Of a stretch of 64,000 nucleotides of DNA, positions 27,610 to 37,180 are shown piece after piece. Origin of the DNA: Burkholderiales bacterium PBB3. GTDB lineage: Bacteria > Pseudomonadota > Gammaproteobacteria > Burkholderiales > Burkholderiaceae_C. The stretch lies in NCBI GenBank assembly GCA_002256115.1, contig NKIK01000002.1, positions 1 to 64,000 of the forward strand. Direction: 5' to 3'. The position numbers and the translations under genes were made by a program. Under the pieces are notes generated by a model. That model had not been told where the DNA came from. It made no database searches and saw only the letters and a program-made list of their open reading frames with translations. Positions within the stretch are counted from its first letter, which is position 1; each line of letters begins with the position of its first letter.

Positions 27610-28982
27610 CAACAAGGACCAGATTTCACGCCGTCAAGCAACCTTGCTACTTCCTCCAAACCAGCGACATAAACTTCTTCATATTTCAAGAGTTCATTTG
27701 GATGATCGCTGAGAGGGCCTGGTCGATGAATATCTAGCTTCGCTCGCGCCGGATACTTTCGAAGTCGTGAAATTGCGAGTTCGAATGACCGGATGTGGCT
27801 TCCTTCTGCTTTATCAGTGTGAATCACATGCGACCACAGATCATGCAGTTGATAGGGTGCCGCGTCAGGAATACTACCTTCGAGCAGTGAGGCACGCCGA
27901 ATGAGACAGGGAACGCAATACCCGCAATGTTTGGGTTGACGCTGTGACTCATCTTTCGCAAACCTACTCTTACCCGGTGATGAGCAAGACATTGTGTTCT
28001 TCGCTTGAGCTGCCAAGAAAGGTTGTGCAGCACATCCACTGGCCATTTGGCCCTTGGTCTTGAATCCGTACCTGTTGAACAAATGGGATCGAAGACCAAG
28101 TGAACGCAGCAGTTCATTTACACGTGCCATATAGAAGGGATGTGTAGTCCTCGTACTTAGTGCGCCAAGCCGCACTGGGTCAAGCGGAACGTTCAACGAA
28201 ATCAATCCGTTTTCGGGAACATGGATGGTGACACTGCCGCCGATTGCATCCGCAGCGAGTGCTGCCAATGCGAAAAAAAGAAAAGACCTAGCTCGGAGGG
28301 TGTCCTCAACAGGTGCGTCGTCTACGGTATCTGTTGGAAATCCGACTCGTGCACGTATGTGGTTGAATTCTGATCCTGAGAACTGCGCCTTAAGCGCATC
28401 AGCACAAATCGTTTGATGGTTGCTCGTGATGCCGTCCCAGTAATGACTAACTAGTAACGGCGATCCGCCCTCTGAAAATAAGTCGATCGCGCCAATGAAA
28501 CTGTCCAGCCCACCAGAGAAAAGGCAAACACTGTCCGGGTTGGCGGTACGAAGGTTTTCTGTTGGGACTGCCAATTGCGCACGTCCAACCGGTCGATCAC
28601 GGAACTGCAGATCCCATTTATCACCGGTAAGGAAATTCAGTATTGTGCGCAATAGAGGCTTTGAGTGCTCCCATGCTGATGGATCCGAAACGGGTATACA
28701 CACTTCGATTTCACGAGTCCACGCATCTTGGGATGTGCGCTCTCGGGAAATCCGCGTATCTGCCGCAGTCACGGTCGCCGCAAGCAGGGCGAAGTCGATA
28801 GACAGTTCCCCAGGAGTGAGGCCCAGCCTGTCAAGCTGCTCAAGCGCTTGACCAAGACCAAAGCCCAGACGTTCGTAACCGTCGATAAAGTCAATTGAGG
28901 TGACGTTTGAGGCCAACTGCATGGGAGTAACAGTTGCAATATCTGCAGGCCCGAGACGGGCAATAAGGGTATGCGCAGTCAT
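27609..28982 (-). CDS. qatC: QatC, QueC-like PP-loop protein of the Qat defence system
   Basis: A 457-residue protein related to QueC (7-cyano-7-deazaguanine synthase). The PP-loop VCLFSGGLDSFIGAIDLF sits near residue 155, and a late Cys cluster CGYCVPCLIRRASLLEG matches the QueC-type zinc site. QueC enzymes use ATP to activate a carboxylate and make a nitrile or amide. In Qat the analogous chemistry is thought to act on a protein partner, probably QatB; that is literature-level inference. The start overlaps the qatB stop (ATGA). The N-terminal 140 residues are specific to this group. Confidence 0.88.
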   Translation of the reverse strand: MTAHTLIARLGPADIATVTPMQLASNVTSIDFIDGYERLGFGLGQALEQLDRLGLTPGELSIDFALLAATVTAADTRISRERTSQDAWTREIEVCIPVSDPSAWEHSKPLLRTILNFLTGDKWDLQFRDRPVGRAQLAVPTENLRTANPDSVCLFSGGLDSFIGAIDLFSEGGSPLLVSHYWDGITSNHQTICADALKAQFSGSEFNHIRARVGFPTDTVDDAPVEDTLRARSFLFFALAALAADAIGGSVTIHVPENGLISLNVPLDPVRLGALSTRTTHPFYMARVNELLRSLGLRSHLFNRYGFKTKGQMASGCAAQPFLAAQAKNTMSCSSPGKSRFAKDESQRQPKHCGYCVPCLIRRASLLEGSIPDAAPYQLHDLWSHVIHTDKAEGSHIRSFELAISRLRKYPARAKLDIHRPGPLSDHPNELLKYEEVYVAGLEEVARLLDGVKSGPC

Positions 28983-29872
28983 TGACCATCCTCTCCTGCT
29001 TCAGCTATCAGTGAAAAAGCGGCCTCATAGACCTCGTTGGTTCGCCGATCAACGTCGTTGTTGCTCAATGCCGCCAACCCGGTCAACAGCCCCGAAAGAT
29101 GGACCCTACAGCAACCTTCAATGAATTCATGAAGCTGAGTATGTGTACTTTCCAACGTTTCAATGTCAGCCGAAACCATCAGGCCCTTCGCTCCAATATC
29201 TGCAATGACCCGACCTTCGATCGAGAGAACAACGAAATCAAGGAAAAACTCTCGCAATTGGTCTGGCGTAAGTGATCCAAAGTCCGACCCACCGACTTCA
29301 TCAAGGTTCCCAATAGCTTCTAGCATGGCCTGTCTGGAAATCGCCTCGTCAATGGCTCCACCAGGCGGGCAGAGAAATTCCAGCATGGCGACAAACACAT
29401 CCGCCGCTGGTTGATTGACCATCCCGTCCAGATCAAGCCGACGGAGTACATCCGCAGCGCCAAGCTGCTGAAAATCTCTAACGACTCCAAGAAGCCGAGC
29501 GCCTGCGCCGCGTGAGGCCCCCATGCGTTGCATGGCTCTCCGAGCGCCGGAACCGCCACCTCCCCCGCCCCGACTACCACTTCTAATTCCGCCACCATTG
29601 CCGCCCACATAGCTGGCCATGGCAGCCCCCAAAGAGCTGCTACTACCATTTTTGGAGAACCTAGTGAATGCCGTTCTAGCACCGGTAAAACCACCCGCAT
29701 CGGCAGAGTTTGGGTTGGTTGCCCCCCCGCTACCGTCAGTCGAATCACCACTGCCGTCCCCGTGGTCCGCTCCGTCGCCGCTACCGCTGTCAGCTTCATC
29801 GCCACCAGACGAAGAAAGCCACGAAGGAACCAAACCGTTAGGTGGCCCTCCATATCCTTTAGAAGTCCCCAT
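28979..29872 (-). CDS. qatB: QatB, glycine-rich protein of the Qat defence system
   Basis: A 297-residue protein with a low-complexity Gly/Ser/Asp-rich first third (GGDEADSGSGDGADHGDGSG, then GSRGGGGGGSGARRAMQRMG) and a helical acidic C-terminal half (LVVLSIEGRVIADIGAKG-type helices, ending EAAFSLIAEAGEDGQ). No enzyme motif is seen. Between a KAP ATPase and a QueC-like gene this composition and position identify QatB. It starts six bases after the qatA stop and overlaps qatC by four bases. Confidence 0.82.
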   Translation of the reverse strand: MGTSKGYGGPPNGLVPSWLSSSGGDEADSGSGDGADHGDGSGDSTDGSGGATNPNSADAGGFTGARTAFTRFSKNGSSSSLGAAMASYVGGNGGGIRSGSRGGGGGGSGARRAMQRMGASRGAGARLLGVVRDFQQLGAADVLRRLDLDGMVNQPAADVFVAMLEFLCPPGGAIDEAISRQAMLEAIGNLDEVGGSDFGSLTPDQLREFFLDFVVLSIEGRVIADIGAKGLMVSADIETLESTHTQLHEFIEGCCRVHLSGLLTGLAALSNNDVDRRTNEVYEAAFSLIAEAGEDGQ

Positions 29873-29878
29873 TGCAGT

Positions 29879-31846
29879 TCAGCCTTTCTTCGCCAGATCC
29901 AGGACGAGCTTGGCGGCAGTTCTCAACTTGGTGCTTTCGGTTTGCTCCACCCACTGAGATATCAATGAGTTGACATCGCCCAACAACTGTGGATGCTTAA
30001 TGTTCGCAACCATATTTGCTGGCCACAGACCGACCTTTGGCAGGTTCAATGATTTCGCGAACTCAATGAGCCGCCGACCCATCTCAGGGGTGTGTTCGGA
30101 TAGCACCATGAGGCCTTGAATCCCGCTCGGCTCAGTGGATAGGTCGTCGGCTTGTAACGCCTGGTCACTAACTGCGGTGAACACGTCATCCAGTTCCTGG
30201 GGTGAAAGCTTTGAAACCTCTGCAACGCAGCTGCGCGCAGCAATCTTTCCACCCATTAGTCGCTCAATCAAATTTTCAAGATGTGCAGATACCGCAAGTC
30301 CCCCTAGAGAGCCCCTCTTGTCTCTGGTCACAAAAACGTAGGGGCGAAGATCCACGTCAGATAGCGGAGGGTCGATCGCTGCCCAGCCCTTGATCCACTC
30401 GACTTTCATCCAGTCTGTGGCTTCCTGCGAGAGTGCTGTTGCGTCGCCAGACTTAGCTGCCGACTGCTTAACGTCGATCACAGGTTTGGAGACCGTCTTA
30501 ACAGCGGCGCTGTCGACAGTGGGAAGCGGCTTGAGTGACCGTTCAAACTGGACAAGCGATGCTGGCTTTCCACCCTCTGCCGCGGCGAGTTGTGCGAGCT
30601 GCTTGTAGAGATCAGGATAGAAACGCTCCGCAAGCATGATTTTTCCGAGGACAGGGAGCTTGATTTCATCACCGAACCCTCGCTCTTCCGCAATAGCTCG
30701 TCTAAGCATCATGGAATTGAGAAATCGCTTAATTTGCCGAGGATTCCCATGCGTGCCCTCTGTCAGGATCTTGCTGAGCACCGAGCTTATTGTTTGAGCT
30801 TCTTGCACCTTGTCCGGGACTACAGGCCCTAACGCCTCCCGAATCGTCACCGTGTCCAGACCACGGCTCTGCCACGGGCGTTGCATGTCTTTGCGCGCGG
30901 CTTCCAGCAGACGCAAGAAGCCAGCATCGCCTTTGGGCAACGCAAGCTCTGCCAATAGAAGTGTGATGTAAACCCGCGTTTCCGATAGTCCTAGCGCAGG
31001 CACGCGGAACGGCACTTGAATCAGCTTTTCCAAATAATTCCTCGCATAGCCGACCGGGCCTGAGCTTGGGGGCAAATCCGGAAAATGCTCCTTAACTGCG
31101 TATTCGATCATCAGTTCGTCAGCCCCAATGACAAATGCAGTTCGATCAACCATCAAAAAGAGGCGAATTGCCTCCAACGTGGCAATGGCCGTATGAGGTA
31201 AGCAGCGATCAAGATCATCAACGATCACAACCAGCCGATCCAGCTCTGCAGCATCAAGAAGTTCTTCGAATTCCTTGCGAAATGCATGGATGTGTTCTGG
31301 AATGCGATCGACCGCTTCATTCGGCTCCTTGACATACTCCTGCGCTTGCCCAGCAAAAGATTTCAGATCATCAACGGAGATCTGGTCTTGAGGTTTTTTG
31401 ACAAATGCCGAGACCATGTCAATCACACCGCCAAGCTGACCGGGACTGGGAATGCCTGTCAGCGTGGTCAGTGCAAGTCCTCCAGATTTTCGGGCCAGCT
31501 TGAGCCAATCAACCCGCTTCAGTAACTTCTTCGCAGCATCCGCAACCTTGGTTGAAGTAGGTCGCGCACGGCGCAGTTCATCAATCAGCGTTTCAATGAG
31601 GACCGTTTTTGCATCCTCAAAGCCTTCGAATGTCCATCCATTGAACCAGAGACACAAAACTCGATCTTTGCCCTTCAATGCGCTTTCCGTCATCTTTAGG
31701 ACACTTGATTTTCCGGCGCCCCAGTCTCCGTGGACTCCGATGGTCACCGGCGCACACGGGGTTTCCTGAATGAATCGAACTACCGTGCGAGCTATCGCTT
31801 CGTAGTAAAGCAAATCAGTAGAGGTCTCTTGATCGTTTAGGAACAT
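29879..31846 (-). CDS. qatA: QatA, KAP-family P-loop ATPase of the Qat defence system
   Basis: A 655-residue KAP NTPase. Walker A is GVHGDWGAGKSSVLKMTESA near residue 38, Walker B is VVIVDDLDRCLPHTAIATLE near 210, and GNPRQIKRFLNSMMLRRAIA is the typical sensor region of KAP proteins. KAP proteins are often membrane-linked, but no clear hydrophobic hairpin is seen here. The ATG at 31846 (MFLNDQETST) is preferred over a TTG 57 bases earlier, as QatA-like proteins begin shortly before this motif. It follows the methyltransferase gene by 78 bp on the same strand. Confidence 0.87.
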   Translation of the reverse strand: MFLNDQETSTDLLYYEAIARTVVRFIQETPCAPVTIGVHGDWGAGKSSVLKMTESALKGKDRVLCLWFNGWTFEGFEDAKTVLIETLIDELRRARPTSTKVADAAKKLLKRVDWLKLARKSGGLALTTLTGIPSPGQLGGVIDMVSAFVKKPQDQISVDDLKSFAGQAQEYVKEPNEAVDRIPEHIHAFRKEFEELLDAAELDRLVVIVDDLDRCLPHTAIATLEAIRLFLMVDRTAFVIGADELMIEYAVKEHFPDLPPSSGPVGYARNYLEKLIQVPFRVPALGLSETRVYITLLLAELALPKGDAGFLRLLEAARKDMQRPWQSRGLDTVTIREALGPVVPDKVQEAQTISSVLSKILTEGTHGNPRQIKRFLNSMMLRRAIAEERGFGDEIKLPVLGKIMLAERFYPDLYKQLAQLAAAEGGKPASLVQFERSLKPLPTVDSAAVKTVSKPVIDVKQSAAKSGDATALSQEATDWMKVEWIKGWAAIDPPLSDVDLRPYVFVTRDKRGSLGGLAVSAHLENLIERLMGGKIAARSCVAEVSKLSPQELDDVFTAVSDQALQADDLSTEPSGIQGLMVLSEHTPEMGRRLIEFAKSLNLPKVGLWPANMVANIKHPQLLGDVNSLISQWVEQTESTKLRTAAKLVLDLAKKG

Positions 31847-31924
31847 CAAAGTCTTTCTAGAGGTGTCATGCGGTATGCAGGCAATGAGTCTTTGTCTGAT
31901 CAAATCGAACAGAGAAGCTCGCGC

Positions 31925-34900
31925 TCATCCTTCAGTCCCAACAGAATTTGTGTCAAAAAAAGCCCAAGCCACCCGGTAGTCATCCTCACGGCTGGCACGG
32001 GCGAAGGGGGCTTTGAAGGTGCGGGTGACTTGGCGGGGGCCGCCCGGCAGGGTGTCGTCGGTGACTTCCATGGTGACGACGGTGCCGTCGGGCACCAGCC
32101 ACTTGTCGTCTTTGTATAGGTCTTCCCAGCCGTGGTTGCCGGGGCGCACTTTGCCATCGGGGGTGGTGATTTTGGTTTTGGGGGATGTACGGCTGCCTTT
32201 GCGGGGCAGGCCGACACCGACCAGGCCTTTGCTGTTGGTGAAGACGATTCGGCCGGTGATGTCGTACCAGGTGTCGCGCTCGTAGCCCTGCATCACCGGG
32301 AACTGCACGCGGTAGATCAGCAGCAGTTCATCGAGCGTGAGGCCCAGCGCCTGGGCGACCAGCACGTCGATTTCGACCAGGGCCATGCGGCGGGCGTAGT
32401 CGCTGCGCAGAGCGCAATGGCGCGTCCAGTCGCTGGTGAGGTTTTGCCAGAAGTCTTGCGGCAGGCGCGGGTTGTCGTGCTGGCTCCAGCTTTGGTCGGT
32501 GAAGGCGAGGTCGTAGACCTGCTCCCATAGGGGGGCGTAGTGGGTGGTTAGGCAGTTGAGGGCGAGGTAACGTACTGAAATGTCGAAATTATTCTGAAGC
32601 AAAGGAAGCTTCACTGCCAAGTCACCTCGGAAGTCTCCTTTGCCTGTGGATCGGACAAAAAAATCCATCACCAGTGACGCAACAGCACTTGAAAAAGTCA
32701 CCAATTCATGTGGATCTCGAAAGGCTATAGAGTACCCCCCGCCAATATGCCCCGTGTGTTTCGGTGCGATGCTGCAGATGGCACTACGCTCGTTCGCAGC
32801 ACCGACAGCCCGGCGGTGTATATGACGAAAATAATCCGTAACTGGCTTTGTGGCGACTTCTCCATCATCCAACCAGCTAGCGCGAGGTACCCGACGCAAA
32901 TATTCAGAGCGCTCGGCCATAGGGCTGTAGTTTGTACGTGGCAAGTAGTCATCAGGGAGACAAGACAAATCCACTACGTCATATGACTTATTGGAAGTGC
33001 AAGGATTTCGAGGTGTTTTATTGAATGGATTCGCCAAGAAAAAGTGTGGGCCGGAGAGAATCCATTCAATAGTGCTGCGGGGAAAGCTTGCATCGTGCGT
33101 GGACCTGCGATAAATGGTGCCGTCTTTCTGCTGCATTGTTTCGTGCCACATCTCGGTGGCAACATAGTTGTCACCAAGGTCAGAAAGCCGACGCGGTTGC
33201 GCCGCAAGCTTGCGCAACACGCTGCTCAGTGCCCCGGCGTGAAGAGCTGGCAAGCGGGCACGACGTGGTGGCGTCCGAGGCTCGTCGTAAAGCTTGGCAA
33301 AAGTAGCGAGCGCTACATCATCGACCTGCACGATTCGATCACTATGACCATCAGTATTCCACTTTCCACTGCCATTTTTGTAGCCGCCAACTATGCCGCT
33401 CCCGTCATGCTGGTAGCTTGCGTCCACTGTTGAAGGGATAAACAGATTGGCTATCTGATCAAAGCGTGGACTTGATTGAGGCACGCCGTAGATGTTGACG
33501 CTGTACTTGGTTAGGTTATGAACTTCAGCAAATAGATGCGCCTCATTCACAAACTGAAAATGGTTTCTTAATCGCTTGAAGAGTACCTCACGAAGCTCGC
33601 CCGCGTTTGGGTCGTCGTACGGCCCCTCTGGATGCAGCAAGCCACTAACGCCAAAAGGACTCCCTAGCCGCCACGCCAGCGGCATAAAGCACTTGTACAA
33701 ATTTGTTTGCACGCCCTTGAGAAGCGGGTAATTCTGTACAGCATTCAAAAAATTCTGCGTGCCTTCGGCCTCTTGCAACTCGTCCGCCCAGGCGGTTTGC
33801 AGACCGACGAATTCTTCAAAGGCCTTCGCTCGCAGCCCGGTCAAGTCACTGGCGCTGATCTTGCGGATTGCAAACACCGGATTGCGCTCACCCAGAATGC
33901 CGGACTCGTTCCATTCCACCTTGAGCCAAGGCGGATTCCCCAAAATCAAATCAAACCCACCACGCTGCAACAAGATGTCCGCAAAGCACAAATCCCAATG
34001 CAAGAATCGGCGCGCCTCTGCCACCGCCTCCACTTGCGGAATGCGGGCAAAGTGCTGACGCAGTTTGCTGATGCGCAACTGGCCCAACTTGTCGTGCAGA
34101 TTGGGTTGGTCCGCGGCCTGACTTAAAGGCAGTTGCGTCTCAAAGCCATCCAGGAAGGATTGCACTTCAGGAATGATGACCTGGGGTGCATCGGGTTCGG
34201 TGGGGCGCAGGTCCAGCCCTTGCTGGGGGGCCAGGTCGACAATGTTGCCTTCCAAAATAGCCCCCACTTCCATCCACCAGGCTTCGCGGCTGGGCAAGGT
34301 GGCGCTTTGGGTGATAGGCCAGAACCACAGGGCGCACCAGTAGTCCATGACCAGTTTCAGGCGGCGGTACGGCGTGGCCAGGTCGCCATCGGCATTGAGC
34401 AGGCCCTGGCGGCGGATGGCTTCTTTTTGGGCGCGGCTGATGGCGTGAAATTTATCGACGCAACTGCTATCGTTTGAATAGCTGCTTGCGCTCTGTTCTA
34501 GAGGGCTAGAGGCCGATTTGGCTTGAAATTTGTCATGGGGCCACACCGTCAAGTAGTCTTCGGTGCGCTCCCGGTCTCTCGCCAGAGCAGCGGTGTGTTC
34601 GGCCCACAGGTCGTCAATGCACTTGCTGAGCTGCTGCAGGCGGCCCACTTCGTGCGACTCCAGTGGCTTGTTGAACTCTTTGCGCCAGGTGGCTAAGCGT
34701 TTGAAGTCGTCCGGGTACAGGGCTTTGGCGGCCTTGTCGGTGTAGTTGGCCATGCCAGGGTCGGGCAGCAAAAAGTGCCAGATCTCTTCCGCCTGTCGAG
34801 GGTTGGCTTTGCTGCAATCCCTTGGCGGCTCTTCATGCCAGGCGGGTTTGGCCCCTTTCTTTAAGCCACCAGGGCGGTAGGCTTGGTGGCGCGCACCAAT

Positions 34901-37177
34901 GAGGCTGTTGCCCGCAAACAGCTGGTAGCCAAACCATGGCACGCGGGCGGGTTTGACGGGCAGCGCGTTGCCGTCTTTGTCTTGCGTGGGTTCGCCGTAA
35001 ATGGCGTTGAGCCACAGGGACACCTCGGCCAGCTCCACGGCCACGGGGTTCAAGTCCACGCCGAACACATTGCGGTCGGCCAGGTACATGCGGACTTTTT
35101 GCAGCTCTTGCGGGTAGTCGTCGTGGGGGATGCGTTTGCCCAGTTCGGTCTGCTTGCGCTCCAGGTAGGCCTCAGCCAGCTGGTTGACGGCTTCGTTCAA
35201 AAACGCGGCACTGCCCATGGCGGGCTCGCACACGGTGATGGTCAGGATGTCGTCGGCGCGTTTGACGCGGTCGCTGCCCAGCAGCTCCTTGAGCGCGTAC
35301 TTGACCAGGCAGCGGGTGAGCACCTGGGGGGTGTAGTAACTGGCGCTTTTTTGCCGGTCGCGCCCGGCCAAGCGGTAGATGAAGCTGCCACGGGGGTGCT
35401 TGCGCAACTGGCGGTGGCCTGCGTCGCTAAAGTCATAGACCCGTTCGTCGTCTTTGTAGTCGCTGAGGTGGCTGGCAGGAACAAACCATGCGTTTTCAAG
35501 TAAATCAGCCCTGGAGCCCCCGTGCGATGGGCGTGAGCCGCTATTGTTTTGGGAGCCATCGTCAGCATCATCTCCGTCTGCTTCTGCGTCGCCAGTGTCT
35601 GAGCCGCCTTCTTCATCTTCATCCGAGGCGCTTCGGCCAGCCTTCTTGGGGGCGGGTTGCACTTCGTACAGATCTTCGGCAGCGAAGAAACCCCGGTAGC
35701 TGAGCAATGCCTCGTACACCGCGCCCAACTGGTTGATGGACAGCAGCTGGTAACTGACGCGGCCACGGCGCTGGCCGCGCTCTGCTCCGCCTTTTTTGCC
35801 ACGGGTGAGCGACATGAGGCGGATGATGGTTTGCCACACATGGTTGGGGAAGCGCACTTTGGCCAATAAAGGCATGGTGGTTTCGTCAAACAGGCGACTG
35901 TCCAGGGGGGCGAGGGCAAAGGTGTCTTTGGCACCGGCAATTAGCCCTGCCAAGTGCGTTTGTTCACCGGCAGCATTCTCAAAGCCGCAGCCATTTGCCA
36001 CCAGGCTGAACAGGCGGCGCAATGTGGCGTCGAAGTAAAAGCCGTCACGCGCATGGGGCGTGTTGAGCGGTTGCATCTCCAGCTCGCGCAAGGATTCCAG
36101 GCTGTAGCCCTTGAGGTAAACCTCGCTCTTGGCAATGGGCACGTAGCCCAGCTCGGGCCGGGCCTCGATGTAGAACATGAACAGCAGCCGGTAGACCATG
36201 CGCAGGCATTCCAGGCTGAGGTCGGCGGGATCGAGCTGGTCCTTGCCGCTAAAAAAGCCTTTTTTGGCATCAGCCGCTTGTTTACGCAATTGGTCGGCGG
36301 CCTCGTTGCCCAGCAGCTCGATGGCTTCGCGCAGGGCATGTTTGAGGTCTTCGCTGACGCCAAAGGCGTGTTTGTGGGCGTTTTCGTCCAGGCTTTCCAG
36401 CAGGCTGATGCCTTCACCGGGTGCCAGACTGTCGTGGTGCAGAAGCGCGGCGGCGGCTTGCAGGGTGGCGGTGTCTTTACGGTCGAGGATGTCAACCCAG
36501 TCAAACCGCAGGGCGCGGTTATTGGGCCATTTGTAGCGATCTAGCAGCAGCCAGTGGTCCAGGCCCAGCAGGATGACGTAACGGGGGGGATTTTCGGCAC
36601 CGAAGAGTGCCTCGGAAACGATAGAAGCCCATGCCTCGCCCTTAAGCGCGGGTGGAACGTTGTCGCCACCGTAATGCAGATGGGTGAGTTTGTGGTCGAG
36701 CAGGTCTTCGTCCTCGGCACCGGGCTGGTAGGCAGGGACGATGGCAAGCTGGCTGGGCAGCATAGCAGCCGCAGCGGCGCTTTGCCCGGCACTGCCGCCT
36801 TTGGCGAGCAGTTGCCACAGGGGCAAGGGCTGGCCGGGGACAAGTTCGATGGTGGGCGTGGTTTTGCCGGGCGCTGCATAGCCCAATGCTTGCAACAGGC
36901 CGGTCTGTAGCTGGGTGAAGGTTTGCCACTTTTCGGCATCATCGCGGGCCTTGGCAATCTGGCCGCGCAGAGCAAACCACTTTTGAGCCCAGGCGCTCAG
37001 GCGTTTGGCGGGGGCGCGTTCGCTCTCGGTTCCGGGGTGCAGCGCTTCATGTGCGTCCCACGCTTCTAAGCGGGACTTGATGTCGCCCTTGAAGACTTCT
37101 GCTAGGTAGTGGTGGCTGTAAAACTCGTTTTCGTTGGCAATGCCAGCGAAGGTGTCGACGGCGTCGAGGACGGCCAT
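31925..37177 (-). CDS. Very large N6-adenine DNA methyltransferase (Eco57I/DrmMI-like)
   Basis: A 1750-residue protein. The catalytic part is central: YYTPQVLTRCLVKYALKELL, CEPAMGSAAFLNEAVNQLAE (motif I, SAM binding), FGVDLNPVAVELAEVSLWLN and LILGNPPWLKVEWN (motif IV, NPPW), the set of gamma-type N6-adenine methyltransferases. The 600-residue N-terminus and the long C-terminus would hold target recognition and partner contacts. It starts three bases after the stop of the SNF2-like helicase. The helicase-methyltransferase order is that of drmD-drmMI in class 1 DISARM, but drmA, drmB and drmC as such are absent nearby. An acidic linker (DEDEEGGSDTGDAEADGDDA) lies in the first half. Confidence 0.8.
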   Translation of the reverse strand: MAVLDAVDTFAGIANENEFYSHHYLAEVFKGDIKSRLEAWDAHEALHPGTESERAPAKRLSAWAQKWFALRGQIAKARDDAEKWQTFTQLQTGLLQALGYAAPGKTTPTIELVPGQPLPLWQLLAKGGSAGQSAAAAAMLPSQLAIVPAYQPGAEDEDLLDHKLTHLHYGGDNVPPALKGEAWASIVSEALFGAENPPRYVILLGLDHWLLLDRYKWPNNRALRFDWVDILDRKDTATLQAAAALLHHDSLAPGEGISLLESLDENAHKHAFGVSEDLKHALREAIELLGNEAADQLRKQAADAKKGFFSGKDQLDPADLSLECLRMVYRLLFMFYIEARPELGYVPIAKSEVYLKGYSLESLRELEMQPLNTPHARDGFYFDATLRRLFSLVANGCGFENAAGEQTHLAGLIAGAKDTFALAPLDSRLFDETTMPLLAKVRFPNHVWQTIIRLMSLTRGKKGGAERGQRRGRVSYQLLSINQLGAVYEALLSYRGFFAAEDLYEVQPAPKKAGRSASDEDEEGGSDTGDAEADGDDADDGSQNNSGSRPSHGGSRADLLENAWFVPASHLSDYKDDERVYDFSDAGHRQLRKHPRGSFIYRLAGRDRQKSASYYTPQVLTRCLVKYALKELLGSDRVKRADDILTITVCEPAMGSAAFLNEAVNQLAEAYLERKQTELGKRIPHDDYPQELQKVRMYLADRNVFGVDLNPVAVELAEVSLWLNAIYGEPTQDKDGNALPVKPARVPWFGYQLFAGNSLIGARHQAYRPGGLKKGAKPAWHEEPPRDCSKANPRQAEEIWHFLLPDPGMANYTDKAAKALYPDDFKRLATWRKEFNKPLESHEVGRLQQLSKCIDDLWAEHTAALARDRERTEDYLTVWPHDKFQAKSASSPLEQSASSYSNDSSCVDKFHAISRAQKEAIRRQGLLNADGDLATPYRRLKLVMDYWCALWFWPITQSATLPSREAWWMEVGAILEGNIVDLAPQQGLDLRPTEPDAPQVIIPEVQSFLDGFETQLPLSQAADQPNLHDKLGQLRISKLRQHFARIPQVEAVAEARRFLHWDLCFADILLQRGGFDLILGNPPWLKVEWNESGILGERNPVFAIRKISASDLTGLRAKAFEEFVGLQTAWADELQEAEGTQNFLNAVQNYPLLKGVQTNLYKCFMPLAWRLGSPFGVSGLLHPEGPYDDPNAGELREVLFKRLRNHFQFVNEAHLFAEVHNLTKYSVNIYGVPQSSPRFDQIANLFIPSTVDASYQHDGSGIVGGYKNGSGKWNTDGHSDRIVQVDDVALATFAKLYDEPRTPPRRARLPALHAGALSSVLRKLAAQPRRLSDLGDNYVATEMWHETMQQKDGTIYRRSTHDASFPRSTIEWILSGPHFFLANPFNKTPRNPCTSNKSYDVVDLSCLPDDYLPRTNYSPMAERSEYLRRVPRASWLDDGEVATKPVTDYFRHIHRRAVGAANERSAICSIAPKHTGHIGGGYSIAFRDPHELVTFSSAVASLVMDFFVRSTGKGDFRGDLAVKLPLLQNNFDISVRYLALNCLTTHYAPLWEQVYDLAFTDQSWSQHDNPRLPQDFWQNLTSDWTRHCALRSDYARRMALVEIDVLVAQALGLTLDELLLIYRVQFPVMQGYERDTWYDITGRIVFTNSKGLVGVGLPRKGSRTSPKTKITTPDGKVRPGNHGWEDLYKDDKWLVPDGTVVTMEVTDDTLPGGPRQVTRTFKAPFARASREDDYRVAWAFFDTNSVGTEG

Positions 37178-37180
37178 GGG

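Noticed and set aside
29528..29968. Plus-strand frames opposite qatB
   Set aside because: Shadows of the Gly/Ser-rich qatB coding sequence.
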